DNA of 64,000 bases, from NCBI RefSeq assembly GCF_947500045.1, contig NZ_CANMQQ010000004.1:179128-243127 (forward strand). The letters are read 5' to 3'. Numbering within the stretch: position 1 is the stretch's first letter; each line of letters opens with the position of its first letter. Made by a program: the position numbers and the translations under genes. Below are positions 1 to 9,106 of this stretch, piece after piece. This DNA comes from an uncultured Ruegeria sp. Lineage in GTDB: Bacteria; Pseudomonadota; Alphaproteobacteria; Rhodobacterales; Rhodobacteraceae. The notes under the pieces were generated by a model. It ran no database searches. It worked only from the letters and a program-made list of their open reading frames with translations, and was not told the origin of the DNA.

Positions 1-3000
1 CGAAGACGCCAAAACCCATCTGCAACACGCTTGGACCGTCAGCAGCTGGATAGAGTCCTGAAAGCAGCGGCAGCGGCGCGCCAGTTACCGCAGGCCAGAT
101 CATCGACGCCCCCAGCCAAGCCGCAAGCGCTGCGCCTGTTGCGCGAACTGCTGTGCGCACTGCGCGCTCTGGCGCGCGCAAGGCGCGCCGCATCGATACC
201 ATCGGGCGCGAAATGTCGTTCAGGATGGCCAGCAGCGCAGGCACCAGCAGCAAGATCAGCACCATCCCAAAACCCAACCCGTAGACCAGAGTGATCACCG
301 TTGGTTTCAGGAACTGTGCTTGCTGCGAGCTTTCGTACATCAACGGCGTCAACCCCAGGACCGTGGTCAGCGTAGTCAACATCACCGGTCGCAACCGGTC
401 TGCCGTGCCTTCAACAATTGACGGCACCAGCCCACGTTCCTGTTGATATCCATCGATCGTAGTCACCAGAACGATCGAGTCGTTGATGATGATCCCGGTC
501 ATTCCCAACAAGCCAACGACAGTGAACATACTCAGAGGGACTCCCCAGAGGTAATGCCCCCAGATCGCGCCCACGAGGCCAAAGGGAATGATCGCCATAA
601 CGACCAAAGGCCGCGTCCAACTGGCAAAGACCCATGCCAGAACCAAATAAATCCCCGTCAGACACAGGATCAGTCCGGTTCGCGCTTCTGTGAGGAACTC
701 GTCCTCTTGCTCACTCAGACCTGACATGCGCCATTCGACCTGACGTTCAGCGGCAATGTTAGGCAGAATTTCTTCGCGCATGGCGCGTGCGATCTCGGCG
801 GCCTGTACCGGGTCGTCCTCGGAAATATCGCCATTCACTGAAATCACCCGCAGGCCGTTCTCACGCCGGACGGTCGAGAAGCCCGACTTACGCTCGACCG
901 ACACAATATCGGCCAGCGGCACATAGATGCCATCAGGCGTCCGCAGCAGCGTGCGTTCCAGAAAATCGGCGGTCAGTTCGCCTTCGGGCAGTTCAACCCT
1001 GATCTCGGTGCTGCGTGGACCATCTGGGAAGGTCGCCGCCTCGATCCCGTTCAGACGGTTTCGCAGCACACGACCCAGCGTTTCGATGCGGAAGCCCAGC
1101 GCCTGGCCCTGCGCGGTCAAGTCCAGAATGAACTCTTCCTTATCATAGGCCAAATTGTCTTCAAGCGCCGAGACCTCGGAGTATTTCGAAAGCGCCAGTT
1201 GCAAATCTTCCGACGCGGATTTCAACGTGTTCACATCCGCGCCATAGAACTCGACGTCAATCGCATCGCCACCGGGACCAGAGCGCCAACCGCGGAAGCT
1301 GAGCAACTCGACCTTTGGATGACGCGGCACGAAATCCTGCAATTCACCCACAAATTCAAAGCTGGAATAAGGGCGCAGATCAGCGTCGATCAGTTCAATC
1401 GAGATACCGCCCAGCAGATCGTGATCCTTCCCATCTGCCGCGCGCAGTCCCCACCCTGCCGATCCGCCGATTTCGGCCAGAACATATTCGATGGGATTAC
1501 GTCCATGACGCTCTTCGTAGATCTGGCCCAGTTCGTCGGTGGCCTGCTGGACCATGTGCATCATTTCCAGCGTCTCAGCGCGCGTGGCACCCTCGACCAT
1601 GATGAAATTGCCCGTGACCGAGCCGCGTTCCGGCGCATTGAAGAATCGCCAGTTCACATCGCCCCGGATGAACAGCGCGATCTGGCTGGTTAGTATGACC
1701 ACCATCAGCGCAACCACCACATAGCGCGCCCAGACCACCCATGCGACCAACGGGCGGAACAGGTGATCCCGCACCCAGCGGAAACCCTTATTCACAACGC
1801 GGTTGGGCCAGTCGTACCAATGTTCCTTGGCCGAATGCGCGATGGCATGGGCCATGTGGTTCGGCAGGATCAGGAAGCATTCAATCAAAGAGGCGATCAG
1901 AACGGCGATGACGGTGAACGGGATATCGCGGATCAGCTCTCCAAACCGGCCACCGATGGCAGTCAGGCCAAAGAAGGCAATGACCGTGGTAACAGTTGCC
2001 GCAAACACCGGCATCGCCATGCGGCGAGCGGCGCGCTCGGCGGCGACCATTGGGGCCTCACCCAGACGGCGGGCGCGGAAATCCGCATGTTCGCCCACCA
2101 CGATGGCATCATCTACCACGATCCCCAACGTAATGATGAGACCAAACAGAGACACCATGTTCAGTGACAACCCGCCCAGATACATCAGTGCGATCGCCGC
2201 CGACATCGCCACCGGGATACCAGCGGCCACCCAAAAGGCGATCCGGGCATTGAGGAACAGAAAGAGCAAACAAACCACTAGGCCGAGGCCCACCAGGCCG
2301 TTGTCCACCAGAATATCCAGACGGTCAGTGATGGCCTGCGCGCGTGTGCGGATCAGCTCAACCGTGATGCCTTCGGGCAGGCTTGCCTGCATTGCGGTCA
2401 CCACATCTTCGACATCGCGCTGAATTCCGATGGCATCACCGAGGTTCGACCGATCAACGCGGATCGACATCGCCGGGTTTTCGCCCACGAAATAGCTGCG
2501 GTTGCGTGTGACCCCCTCAACCCGGATCTGCGCCACATCACCCACAACCAGTTTTGAACCATCGCCAAAGTTGCGAAGGGCAATTCCTTCGATCTCTTCG
2601 GGGGTGCGTTTTTCGACGCCTGTTCGAATGCGCGCATTGGCACCCGAGACATCGCCTGCAGGGTTAGCGGTGACCTCGGCCGCGATGGCCGCTGCAATAT
2701 CCGAGAGCGATATATCATTTGCGATTAGCTGCGCGGTGGGCACCTCGACCACCACGCGCGGTGCGGCCAGACCCCGGATCGTGGTGCGCGTGACGCCCGC
2801 CGCAAACAGGCGACTGATCAGCTCATCGGTAAACTTTGCCAATTGCTCGGCCTCGATGGGGCCGGTGATGACTACATCCGTCACGCGATCGCGCCAGGCC
2901 CCGCGCCGAATTGTCGGTTCTTCGGCGTCTTCGGGCAGGTTGGTGACGCTGTCGACGGCGGTCCGAACCTCCTCGACCGCGCGGGACATGTCCCAGTTAG

Positions 3001-3316
3001 GCTCGAACTCCAACCGGACCTGCGCCGAACCTTCGCGCGAGGTCGATTCGGTGCTGGCCACGCCTTCGACGGCCAAGAGCGCCGGTTCAAGCAACTGGAT
3101 AATACCGTTGTCGACATCCTCAGGGCCTGCGCCGTCCCATTCGACATTCACATCGACACGTTCAAGGATCACGTCAGGAAAGAACTGCGCCCGCATGTTG
3201 GGGATCGCCGCAACGCCCAGCACCAGCATGACCAGCAGCAACAGATTGGCCGCTGTCCGATGTCTGGTGAAATAGCTCAGGATACCGCCTGCCGCGTTGG
3301 GAATGTCGCGGATCAT
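1..3316 (-). CDS. RND-family efflux transporter, inner-membrane pump (partial, C-terminus cut by window edge)
   Basis: This is the proton-driven pump subunit of a tripartite efflux system. At least 1105 residues are visible with no stop before base 1, so the C-terminal end lies outside the window. The protein opens with a cytoplasmic stretch and a first membrane helix (NLLLLVMLVLGVAAIPNMRA). It then has a large periplasmic part and the TM4 proton-relay motif GIVVDDAIVVGE near residue 400. The matching second-half motif GMTGIIINDSIVLV lies around base 500. The ATG at 3314-3316 follows the adaptor stop by 5 bases and has a GGGGG-rich ribosome site inside the adaptor end, so the two genes are co-translated. 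The open C-terminal tail runs past the usual last helix and is longer than AcrB. Substrate cannot be told from sequence. Confidence 0.93.
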   Translation of the reverse strand, partial: MIRDIPNAAGGILSYFTRHRTAANLLLLVMLVLGVAAIPNMRAQFFPDVILERVDVNVEWDGAGPEDVDNGIIQLLEPALLAVEGVASTESTSREGSAQVRLEFEPNWDMSRAVEEVRTAVDSVTNLPEDAEEPTIRRGAWRDRVTDVVITGPIEAEQLAKFTDELISRLFAAGVTRTTIRGLAAPRVVVEVPTAQLIANDISLSDIAAAIAAEVTANPAGDVSGANARIRTGVEKRTPEEIEGIALRNFGDGSKLVVGDVAQIRVEGVTRNRSYFVGENPAMSIRVDRSNLGDAIGIQRDVEDVVTAMQASLPEGITVELIRTRAQAITDRLDILVDNGLVGLGLVVCLLFLFLNARIAFWVAAGIPVAMSAAIALMYLGGLSLNMVSLFGLIITLGIVVDDAIVVGEHADFRARRLGEAPMVAAERAARRMAMPVFAATVTTVIAFFGLTAIGGRFGELIRDIPFTVIAVLIASLIECFLILPNHMAHAIAHSAKEHWYDWPNRVVNKGFRWVRDHLFRPLVAWVVWARYVVVALMVVILTSQIALFIRGDVNWRFFNAPERGSVTGNFIMVEGATRAETLEMMHMVQQATDELGQIYEERHGRNPIEYVLAEIGGSAGWGLRAADGKDHDLLGGISIELIDADLRPYSSFEFVGELQDFVPRHPKVELLSFRGWRSGPGGDAIDVEFYGADVNTLKSASEDLQLALSKYSEVSALEDNLAYDKEEFILDLTAQGQALGFRIETLGRVLRNRLNGIEAATFPDGPRSTEIRVELPEGELTADFLERTLLRTPDGIYVPLADIVSVERKSGFSTVRRENGLRVISVNGDISEDDPVQAAEIARAMREEILPNIAAERQVEWRMSGLSEQEDEFLTEARTGLILCLTGIYLVLAWVFASWTRPLVVMAIIPFGLVGAIWGHYLWGVPLSMFTVVGLLGMTGIIINDSIVLVTTIDGYQQERGLVPSIVEGTADRLRPVMLTTLTTVLGLTPLMYESSQQAQFLKPTVITLVYGLGFGMVLILLLVPALLAILNDISRPMVSMRRALRAPERAVRTAVRATGAALAAWLGASMIWPAVTGAPLPLLSGLYPAADGPSVLQMGFGVF

Positions 3317-3321
3317 AGCGC

Positions 3322-4779
3322 TTAGCCCCCTGCCCGGTTGTCATCAAGGCGGCGCACGAGGGCCGCGGGCACCTTTGCTTCGCTCAGTTGACCCAGAACC
3401 TGCGCCTTGTCTTTCTGCGACATCGCATTGCTGGCTTCGACTTGCGCGACAAGCTGGGCGCGCTTTTCATCCGAAAGCTCCACCATGCCCGGATCAACTT
3501 CGGCGCTGGCTTCGATCCGCAGGGGCCGTACGCGAACACCAGATCCCAGCAGAGGAGTTCGCCCGATCACGACCTCCCGGCCTTCCAGACCTTCACCGCG
3601 CAGCAGCACTTCGTCCCCCTGACGGCGGATCAGCTGTACAGCCAGAGGTTCCAGCCGATCATCCGGACCAAGCACCAATACATTGCCCGCAGCATCCAGA
3701 ACCGAGGACGGCAGACGTACCACGTTATCGAGCGGCTGTTCCTCAATCGAAACGGTGACGAAATCCCCCGGCTTAAAGCCGGGCGCATCGTCGAGGCGGG
3801 CATAGATCAGACGCCCGGTCTGCCCTTCACCCGCAGCCCCGCTGTCACGACTGATCCGGCCCGTGGCGCTCAGATCCGTTCCCGTGACCTCAAGCGATAC
3901 GGTGACCGGTGCCGAAATCAAGTCGCCCTGCGCATCCAGCAGCCGCACATATTGCGCAGTCGAGACCCGGAACGCGACTTCAAGCGCGTTGGGGTCAACC
4001 AACTCGGCAAGCTTTTCGTTGGCTGCAACCAGACGCCCTTCAACCAACGTGACCTCGGTCAACGTCCCGTCGAACCCGGCATGGATCGTCATGTCTTCGA
4101 GATCACGTTCGGCCCCTTCCAACGCGATGCGGGCGCGGGCGAACAAAGTAGTGGCCTGATCCACACGGGATTCTGCCTGCGCCAGGGCAATTCTGCGCGC
4201 CAGCACCGCCTGATGAGCCGATGTTGCGGCCAATTCCGCTTCCTCAGCGCTGGCAGCCGCACCAACGCCGCGCGCTTGCAGATCCTGCTGACGCTGTAGT
4301 GCCCGGTCACGCAATTCGGCCTGAGCCTCGGCTGATTTTAATTCGTCCTGCGCCAGCAGCAGCGAGCGTTCGGCATCCCGCTCTTCGAACTGCGCATCCA
4401 GCACATCGGATTTGGCGCTGTCCAGTGCCGATTGCATATCGGCCGGGTCCAACTCGACCAGCAGTTCACCCGCTGTCACGGTGCCACCATCTTCAAAATC
4501 TTCTGCCAAGGATACGACACGCCCACCCAAGGCCGCGCGCAGTTCCAATCGACGGCGGCTTTGGATCTGACCAAACGCCTCCAGATAGGGCGTGATGGTT
4601 TCCGGCTCGGCGGTGCGAACGCTGACTGCGAAGATCCGTTCCCGCGCCTCTGGGGCCTGTTTGTCCTTCGCCAGCACATCCTGCACCGCACCAGAAATCA
4701 TCTGTGCGGCCACGATCAAAAGGCCCAGCGTCAGAAACGCCAGGAACACCCCAACAAGGCTTTGCCGCAGAAATCGCAT
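3322..4779 (-). CDS. RND efflux membrane-fusion (adaptor) protein, HlyD/AcrA type
   Basis: Periplasmic adaptor of 485 residues that links the downstream RND pump to an outer-membrane channel. The N-terminus is a signal anchor (FLAFLTLGLLIVAAQMI). A first lipoyl half (GGRVVSLAEDFEDGGTV) is followed by a long, Ala/Glu/Gln-rich helical hairpin of about residues 120-215. The second lipoyl half (GFDGTLTEVTLVEGRLV) comes next, then beta-barrel and membrane-proximal domains. A charged C-terminal tail of about 60 residues is unusual for the family. It is the first gene of the pair, and the promoter should lie in the 105-bp gap before moaB. No outer-membrane channel or regulator gene is present nearby. 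Confidence 0.93.
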   Translation of the reverse strand: MRFLRQSLVGVFLAFLTLGLLIVAAQMISGAVQDVLAKDKQAPEARERIFAVSVRTAEPETITPYLEAFGQIQSRRRLELRAALGGRVVSLAEDFEDGGTVTAGELLVELDPADMQSALDSAKSDVLDAQFEERDAERSLLLAQDELKSAEAQAELRDRALQRQQDLQARGVGAAASAEEAELAATSAHQAVLARRIALAQAESRVDQATTLFARARIALEGAERDLEDMTIHAGFDGTLTEVTLVEGRLVAANEKLAELVDPNALEVAFRVSTAQYVRLLDAQGDLISAPVTVSLEVTGTDLSATGRISRDSGAAGEGQTGRLIYARLDDAPGFKPGDFVTVSIEEQPLDNVVRLPSSVLDAAGNVLVLGPDDRLEPLAVQLIRRQGDEVLLRGEGLEGREVVIGRTPLLGSGVRVRPLRIEASAEVDPGMVELSDEKRAQLVAQVEASNAMSQKDKAQVLGQLSEAKVPAALVRRLDDNRAGG

Positions 4780-4884
4780 CGGTTACTTACCTCGGGTCGC
4801 ACATGCTGCTTTCCGCAAAGGTAGCCGGGTCGCAAAAAATGCCAAGCCACAAAGCGGTTATGATGCGTTAAACGCAGAACCAGT

Positions 4885-5427
4885 CTACTTCCGTCGCAGA
4901 TGTTCGTCCAATCGGGGCATTATTTCCACGAAATTGCAGGGGCGGTGGCGATAATCGAACTGTTTTTCCAGAATCGCATCCCATGCGTCCTTGCAAGCCC
5001 CCGGGCTGCCCGGCAAGGCAAACAGATAGGTGCCACCCGCCACACCGCCGGTAGCGCGAGATTGAACCGCCGAGGTGCCAATCTTTTCCATCGACACGAT
5101 GGTGAACACAGTTCCAAAGGCCTCAATCTCTTTTTCATAGACGTCGCGATGTGCCTCAACGGTCACATCTCGGCCCGTTAAACCGGTCCCGCCGGTCGAG
5201 ATCACCACATCGATCTCGGGGTCGGCAACCCATACACGCAGCTGATTGGCAATCTGGGTGCGCTCATCCTTGATGATCTTGCGATCCGCTACTGAATGTC
5301 CCGCCTTTTCAATCCGATCCACCAGTGTCTGGCCTGATCGATCTTCGGCCAAAGAACGCGTGTCCGAGACGGTCAGAACCGCAATTCGGACCGGAATGAA
5401 TTCCATGCTCTCATCAATGCGTGACAT
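4885..5427 (-). CDS. moaB: Molybdenum cofactor biosynthesis protein B (MoaB/MogA fold)
   Basis: This 180-residue cytosolic protein has the molybdopterin-binding fold, which in this family acts at the adenylation step of molybdopterin before metal insertion. Family motifs are clear: RIAVLTVSDTRS near the N-terminus, VVISTGGTGLTGRDVT in the middle, and LFALPGSPGACKDAWD near the C-terminus. Length fits MoaB. It is the last gene of a four-gene minus-strand operon and starts 6 bases after the LysE-type gene. moaE and moaD lie about 32 kb away in this window, so the cofactor genes are scattered. Whether the protein is catalytic, as the plant and archaeal homologues are, cannot be judged here. Confidence 0.93.
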   Translation of the reverse strand: MSRIDESMEFIPVRIAVLTVSDTRSLAEDRSGQTLVDRIEKAGHSVADRKIIKDERTQIANQLRVWVADPEIDVVISTGGTGLTGRDVTVEAHRDVYEKEIEAFGTVFTIVSMEKIGTSAVQSRATGGVAGGTYLFALPGSPGACKDAWDAILEKQFDYRHRPCNFVEIMPRLDEHLRRK

Positions 5428-5433
5428 ATGGCG

Positions 5434-6054
5434 TCAGGCCCTTTCCAAGACGGCAAGCCGAATAGCCAAAGCCGCAAATATACCGCCGGTAATCCAACCC
5501 ATGATACGAGAAGCACGCGGGTTCGAGACGAGAATGCGCCCTGCTCTGCCTGCGAAGATACCGACCATCCCGTTCACTAGAACGCTGCCCGAAGCAATGA
5601 TAGTGCCAAGGATCAGAAACTGCCCCAGAACCGAGCCCCGTGCGGGGTCCACGAACTGAGGGATAAAGGCCAGCACAAAAAGGATGACCTTGGGATTGGT
5701 CAGGTTCACCAGCAACCCCTCGCGGAACGCGTAATGGGCGGGCTTGGCCGGTGCATCATCCGAAACCGCCCCGTTCCGAATTGCGCCCCACGCAAGGTAA
5801 AGTAGATAGGCAACACCCATCCATCGGATCGCATCGAACAACCACGGTATCGCCGATACCACGGCACCAAGCCCAAGCCCGGCCAGCAGGACATGGACCA
5901 ACAGCCCGACCGAAACGCCGAGATTGGCCAGCCACGCAGAGCGCGCGCCGGATCGCAGACCCTGGCCGAAACAGAACATCATATCGGCCCCGGGCGTGAA
6001 ATTCAGCACCATTGCCGCCGGGATAAAGGCCAGCAGAGTGACCGTCTCGATCAT
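5434..6054 (-). CDS. LysE/RhtB family amino-acid exporter
   Basis: Predicted inner-membrane exporter of 206 residues. It has the family opening (LLAFIPAAMVLNFTPGADMM), several hydrophobic helices, and the conserved loop GLLVNLTNPKVILFVLAFIPQF. The ATG at 6052-6054 overlaps the upstream phosphoesterase stop as ATGA, which fixes the start and indicates translational coupling. A longer upstream reading in the same frame would lie wholly inside the neighbour and is unlikely. Members export amino acids such as lysine, threonine or homoserine lactones; the substrate here is unknown. Confidence 0.9.
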   Translation of the reverse strand: MIETVTLLAFIPAAMVLNFTPGADMMFCFGQGLRSGARSAWLANLGVSVGLLVHVLLAGLGLGAVVSAIPWLFDAIRWMGVAYLLYLAWGAIRNGAVSDDAPAKPAHYAFREGLLVNLTNPKVILFVLAFIPQFVDPARGSVLGQFLILGTIIASGSVLVNGMVGIFAGRAGRILVSNPRASRIMGWITGGIFAALAIRLAVLERA

Positions 6055-6650
6055 GTTTTTACCTCGAACCAGTGCACTTTCGGGCCCAGATTTGCGACCT
6101 GTGTACGCCCGATTGTGCCGCGATAGCCCCAGCTGTCGTGGATATGGCCACAAAAGACGAAATCGGGTTGTATCCGCTCAACCGCGTCACGGACTGAGGT
6201 CGAACCGACGGACACACCCTGTGATGTCACATCGCCGTATCCTTTTGGCGGGGAATGCACGATCAGAATATCTGCAGCTTCACAGCGATCCAGCAGCTCT
6301 GCCGCTTCGGATTCGGTCAAATCACAGGACCAATCGCCAAAAGGCGTCGCCGGAACACCGTAGCCAAGCCCAAACAGGCGCAAACCATCCAGTGTCATAC
6401 CCGTACCATGCAGAACATGTGCGCCATCAGGTGCGGCGGCGGTCAGTTCCTCGGCGCTTTCGGCATTGCCGGGCACAAGAACCAGCGGGGCAGCGATGCC
6501 CGACAGCATCTGCATTGCCTCATCCAGACCCTGCCGCGTATTGCAGAAATCTCCGGCGCCGATGACCAGATCGGCCTCGGTGCTGGCGGCAACCAAATCG
6601 GCTGCGCGGCTGCGTGCCATATGCAGGTCGGAAAACGCCAGAACCTTCAT
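6051..6650 (-). CDS. Calcineurin-like metallophosphoesterase
   Basis: A 199-residue metal-dependent phosphoesterase. The metal-binding motifs occur in order: SDLH (residues 7-10), GAGDFCN (about 34), VPGNAE (about 60), HSPPKGYGD in the middle, and the C-terminal GHIHDSWG. The usual GNHD motif reads GNAE here, so the substrate-site histidine is replaced by alanine. The ATG at 6648-6650 overlaps the stop of the glycosylase gene by four bases (ATGA), and its own stop overlaps the exporter start in the same way. Substrate unknown. Sitting directly behind a DNA-repair gene suggests, but does not show, a nucleic-acid or nucleotide role. Confidence 0.9.
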   Translation of the reverse strand: MKVLAFSDLHMARSRAADLVAASTEADLVIGAGDFCNTRQGLDEAMQMLSGIAAPLVLVPGNAESAEELTAAAPDGAHVLHGTGMTLDGLRLFGLGYGVPATPFGDWSCDLTESEAAELLDRCEAADILIVHSPPKGYGDVTSQGVSVGSTSVRDAVERIQPDFVFCGHIHDSWGYRGTIGRTQVANLGPKVHWFEVKT

Positions 6651-7411
6651 GATCCGGCCCCCAAACGCGCTTTTAACTCCAGCAGATCGGCCCAGGCCTG
6701 CCGTTTCATCTGCGGTTGGCGCAGCAGGTAGGCAGGGTGGATCATCGGGATGACCGGTAGGCTCAGCGCTTGATCCCATTGCCCGCGTAGCCGTGTTATG
6801 CCGCGTTTGCCCAGCACGGCCTGACAGCTAATATTGCCCATCACGACCAGAACCTCAGGCTTGGCCAGCGCCACGTGGCGTTCAAGAAACGGCTTCATCA
6901 TACCAATCTCTTCCGGCTTGGGGTCGCGGTTCTGCGGAGGCCGCCAGGGCAGCACATTGGTGATGTAGACGTCCTTGCGGCGATCCAGCTCAATCGCCGC
7001 CAGCATCCGGTCCAGCAACTGCCCGGCGCGCCCGACAAAGGGCTTGCCTTCGCGATCCTCATCGCGGCCGGGTGCTTCACCTATGATCATCACCCGTGCG
7101 CCGGGCGTACCATCCGCAAACACCAACTGGCGCGCACCGCGTTTGAGGTCACACAGGTCGAACGCATCCATCGCAGTGCGCAAATCGGTCAGCGATCCGG
7201 CGGCTTTCGCCGCCTGCTGCGCAGCCGCAGTGGCGTCGACCGATTCTGGTTTCTTCGCAGGCTCAGCCGCAGTGGGCTTTTTCACTTTGGGCGCTTTGTC
7301 CGGCAACGCAAAACGGTCGATCGGCGCATCCGCGATCGCATCCGTTGCGCCCAGCTCGATCTGCCATTCCAGCAGTGCGCGCGCGCTGTGATAATCCAAG
7401 CCCGATTCCAT
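6647..7411 (-). CDS. Family-4-like uracil-DNA glycosylase, Fe-S ligands largely missing
   Basis: A 254-residue DNA-repair enzyme expected to remove uracil from DNA. Motif A (GEAPGRDEDREGKPFVGRAG, residues 111-130) and motif B (HPAYLLR, 225-231) are intact. Before the core is a roughly 80-residue leader rich in Lys, Pro and Ala. Family-4 enzymes such as the Thermus one hold a 4Fe-4S cluster with four cysteines. Aligned by eye, only Cys87 remains; the other three positions are Phe84, Trp156 and Gly170. The ATG at 7409-7411 is chosen because the longer frame adds unrelated residues. It heads an operon with the phosphoesterase, exporter and moaB genes. Confidence 0.88.
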   Translation of the reverse strand: MESGLDYHSARALLEWQIELGATDAIADAPIDRFALPDKAPKVKKPTAAEPAKKPESVDATAAAQQAAKAAGSLTDLRTAMDAFDLCDLKRGARQLVFADGTPGARVMIIGEAPGRDEDREGKPFVGRAGQLLDRMLAAIELDRRKDVYITNVLPWRPPQNRDPKPEEIGMMKPFLERHVALAKPEVLVVMGNISCQAVLGKRGITRLRGQWDQALSLPVIPMIHPAYLLRQPQMKRQAWADLLELKARLGAGS

Positions 7412-7496
7412 AGCCCTCAATCTAACCGGCTTTTGTCCGAGGGAAAGCGAATAGAACTTGCCAGAACCCATTCACGGGACGACGATACCAATATTC

Positions 7497-8111
7497 ATGC
7501 TGTTAATCCTGCGAATCCTTCTGGTCGGACTGTTGCTGATCTTGGTCAGCGATCCCGTTCAGGCGAGCTTTCTCGACCGAAACGGGCAATGCCGACCCGG
7601 TCAATTGCAATGTGGTCGGGGGTGTTGCCCTGCTGGCCAGCGCTGCAGCTTTGATGGGCGCTGTATCCCACCGGGGCACACCTATTGCGGCGGCGGGCGC
7701 ACCTGCGGCCCGTTCGAGCGCTGCGTAGCAGGCGGCACGCGTTGCGCGCCTGCAGGGTTAAACAAATGCACCTCGCGGCTGGATTGCCCCGGCGACAGCT
7801 TTTGTAACGGGCGTGGGGAGTGCGAGCGCAACTCACCGGATTTCAATCCCGGCCCTGCCGTCACATGCAAGGATGGCCTGACCTGCGGACCCGGTTCCTC
7901 CTGCCTGCCTGGTGGCGGATGTTCGCGTCCGGGATGGTTTTTATGCGAAGAAACCGGCTCGCAATGCCGCCCTGGGTTCAAATGTTCGGCCCATCAGGGC
8001 TGCGTACCGGTCAAGGCCATTGATTGCGGCTATGGAAAGTGGTGCAAACCCGGTGAGCAATGCCTGCCCGAAGGCGGATGCGCAAATCTGCCTGAAGGGT
8101 CGGAACCTTAG
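7497..8111 (+). CDS. Exported cysteine-rich repeat protein, function unknown
   Basis: I do not recognise a named family. The 204-residue product begins with a clear signal peptide (ILRILLVGLLLILVSDPVQA) and then carries 26 cysteines in about 170 residues. They fall in repeated blocks of the form C-x5-C-x2-G-x2-C-x5-C with many Gly and Pro (for example TCGPGSSCLPGGGCSRPG and WCKPGEQCLPEGGC). This suggests small disulphide-knotted modules in the periplasm or outside the cell. The ATG at 7497 is preferred to an in-frame TTG at 7458 because it starts right at the signal peptide. It stands alone between the divergent glycosylase operon and pyrB. Confidence 0.75.
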   Translation: MLLILRILLVGLLLILVSDPVQASFLDRNGQCRPGQLQCGRGCCPAGQRCSFDGRCIPPGHTYCGGGRTCGPFERCVAGGTRCAPAGLNKCTSRLDCPGDSFCNGRGECERNSPDFNPGPAVTCKDGLTCGPGSSCLPGGGCSRPGWFLCEETGSQCRPGFKCSAHQGCVPVKAIDCGYGKWCKPGEQCLPEGGCANLPEGSEP

Positions 8112-8170
8112 GTTGCCTTGGGCCACGCGGCTTTCTATAAGCAGGCCGATTGTCCGACAGGAGCCAGCCC

Positions 8171-9106
8171 ATGCGTTTCGCCCATCGTCACCTTCTTGGC
8201 ATCGAGCATCTGTCGCAATCCGATATCACTGCCATCCTCGATCTGGCCGAGACATATGTCGATCTGAACCGGCAATCGGACAAGCATTCCGACGTGCTGT
8301 CAGGGCTCACTCAGATCAATATGTTTTTTGAAAACTCCACCCGTACGCAAGCCAGTTTTGAGCTGGCGGGCAAACGGTTAGGTGCGGATGTGATGAACAT
8401 GGCGATGCAGGCCAGTTCGATCAAAAAGGGTGAAACGCTGATTGATACGGCGATGACCCTGAATGCGATGCACCCCGACCTGTTGGTGGTGCGCCATCCC
8501 CATTCCGGCGCGGTGGACCTGCTGGCGCAGAAGGTGAATTGCGCCGTGCTGAACGCGGGCGACGGGCGGCATGAGCACCCGACGCAAGCCCTGCTGGACG
8601 CGCTGACCATCCGCCGGGCCAAGGGTCGTCTGCACCGTCTGAACATCGCGATCTGCGGGGATGTGGCACATTCGCGCGTTGCACGCTCGAACCTGATCCT
8701 GTTGGGCAAGATGGAAAACCGCATTCGCCTGATCGGGCCCCCAACGCTGGTGCCTTCGCAATTTGCGGATTTCGGGGCCGAAATCTATGACGACATGAAT
8801 GAAGGCCTTCAAGACGTCGATGTCGTGATGATGCTGCGCCTTCAAAAAGAGCGGATGGATGGCGGGTTCATCCCGTCGGAACGCGAATATTATCATCGCT
8901 ACGGGCTGGACGCCGCGAAGCTGGCGCTTGCCAAGCCCGATGCCATCGTCATGCATCCCGGCCCCATGAACCGCGGGGTCGAGATCGACGGCACCCTGGC
9001 CGACGACATCAACCGATCCGTTATTCAGGAGCAGGTCGAGATGGGCGTGGCCGTCCGGATGGCTGCCATGGATCTATTGGCCCGCAACGTGCGAGAGGCC
9101 GCATGA
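8171..9106 (+). CDS. pyrB: Aspartate carbamoyltransferase catalytic subunit
   Basis: Catalyses carbamoyl phosphate plus aspartate to carbamoyl aspartate, the committed step of pyrimidine synthesis, in the cytosol. The 311-residue protein has the carbamoyl-phosphate motif [13 protein letters not shown], the HPTQALLD motif, the aspartate-loop region [10 protein letters not shown] and the C-terminal [16 protein letters not shown] lies 9-13 bases before the ATG at 8171; the in-frame TTG upstream is not needed. No pyrI regulatory gene is nearby. The stop overlaps the next gene by four bases, and the operon continues to a pyrC homologue, as in bacteria where PyrB forms a dodecamer with an inactive dihydroorotase-like subunit. 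Confidence 0.97.
   Translation: MRFAHRHLLGIEHLSQSDITAILDLAETYVDLNRQSDKHSDVLSGLTQINMFFENSTRTQASFELAGKRLGADVMNMAMQASSIKKGETLIDTAMTLNAMHPDLLVVRHPHSGAVDLLAQKVNCAVLNAGDGRHEHPTQALLDALTIRRAKGRLHRLNIAICGDVAHSRVARSNLILLGKMENRIRLIGPPTLVPSQFADFGAEIYDDMNEGLQDVDVVMMLRLQKERMDGGFIPSEREYYHRYGLDAAKLALAKPDAIVMHPGPMNRGVEIDGTLADDINRSVIQEQVEMGVAVRMAAMDLLARNVREAA

Noticed and set aside
443..2423. Several plus-strand frames over the RND gene.
   Set aside because: They are shadows rich in Arg/Ser/Pro, antisense to a clearly conserved transporter with intact motifs.
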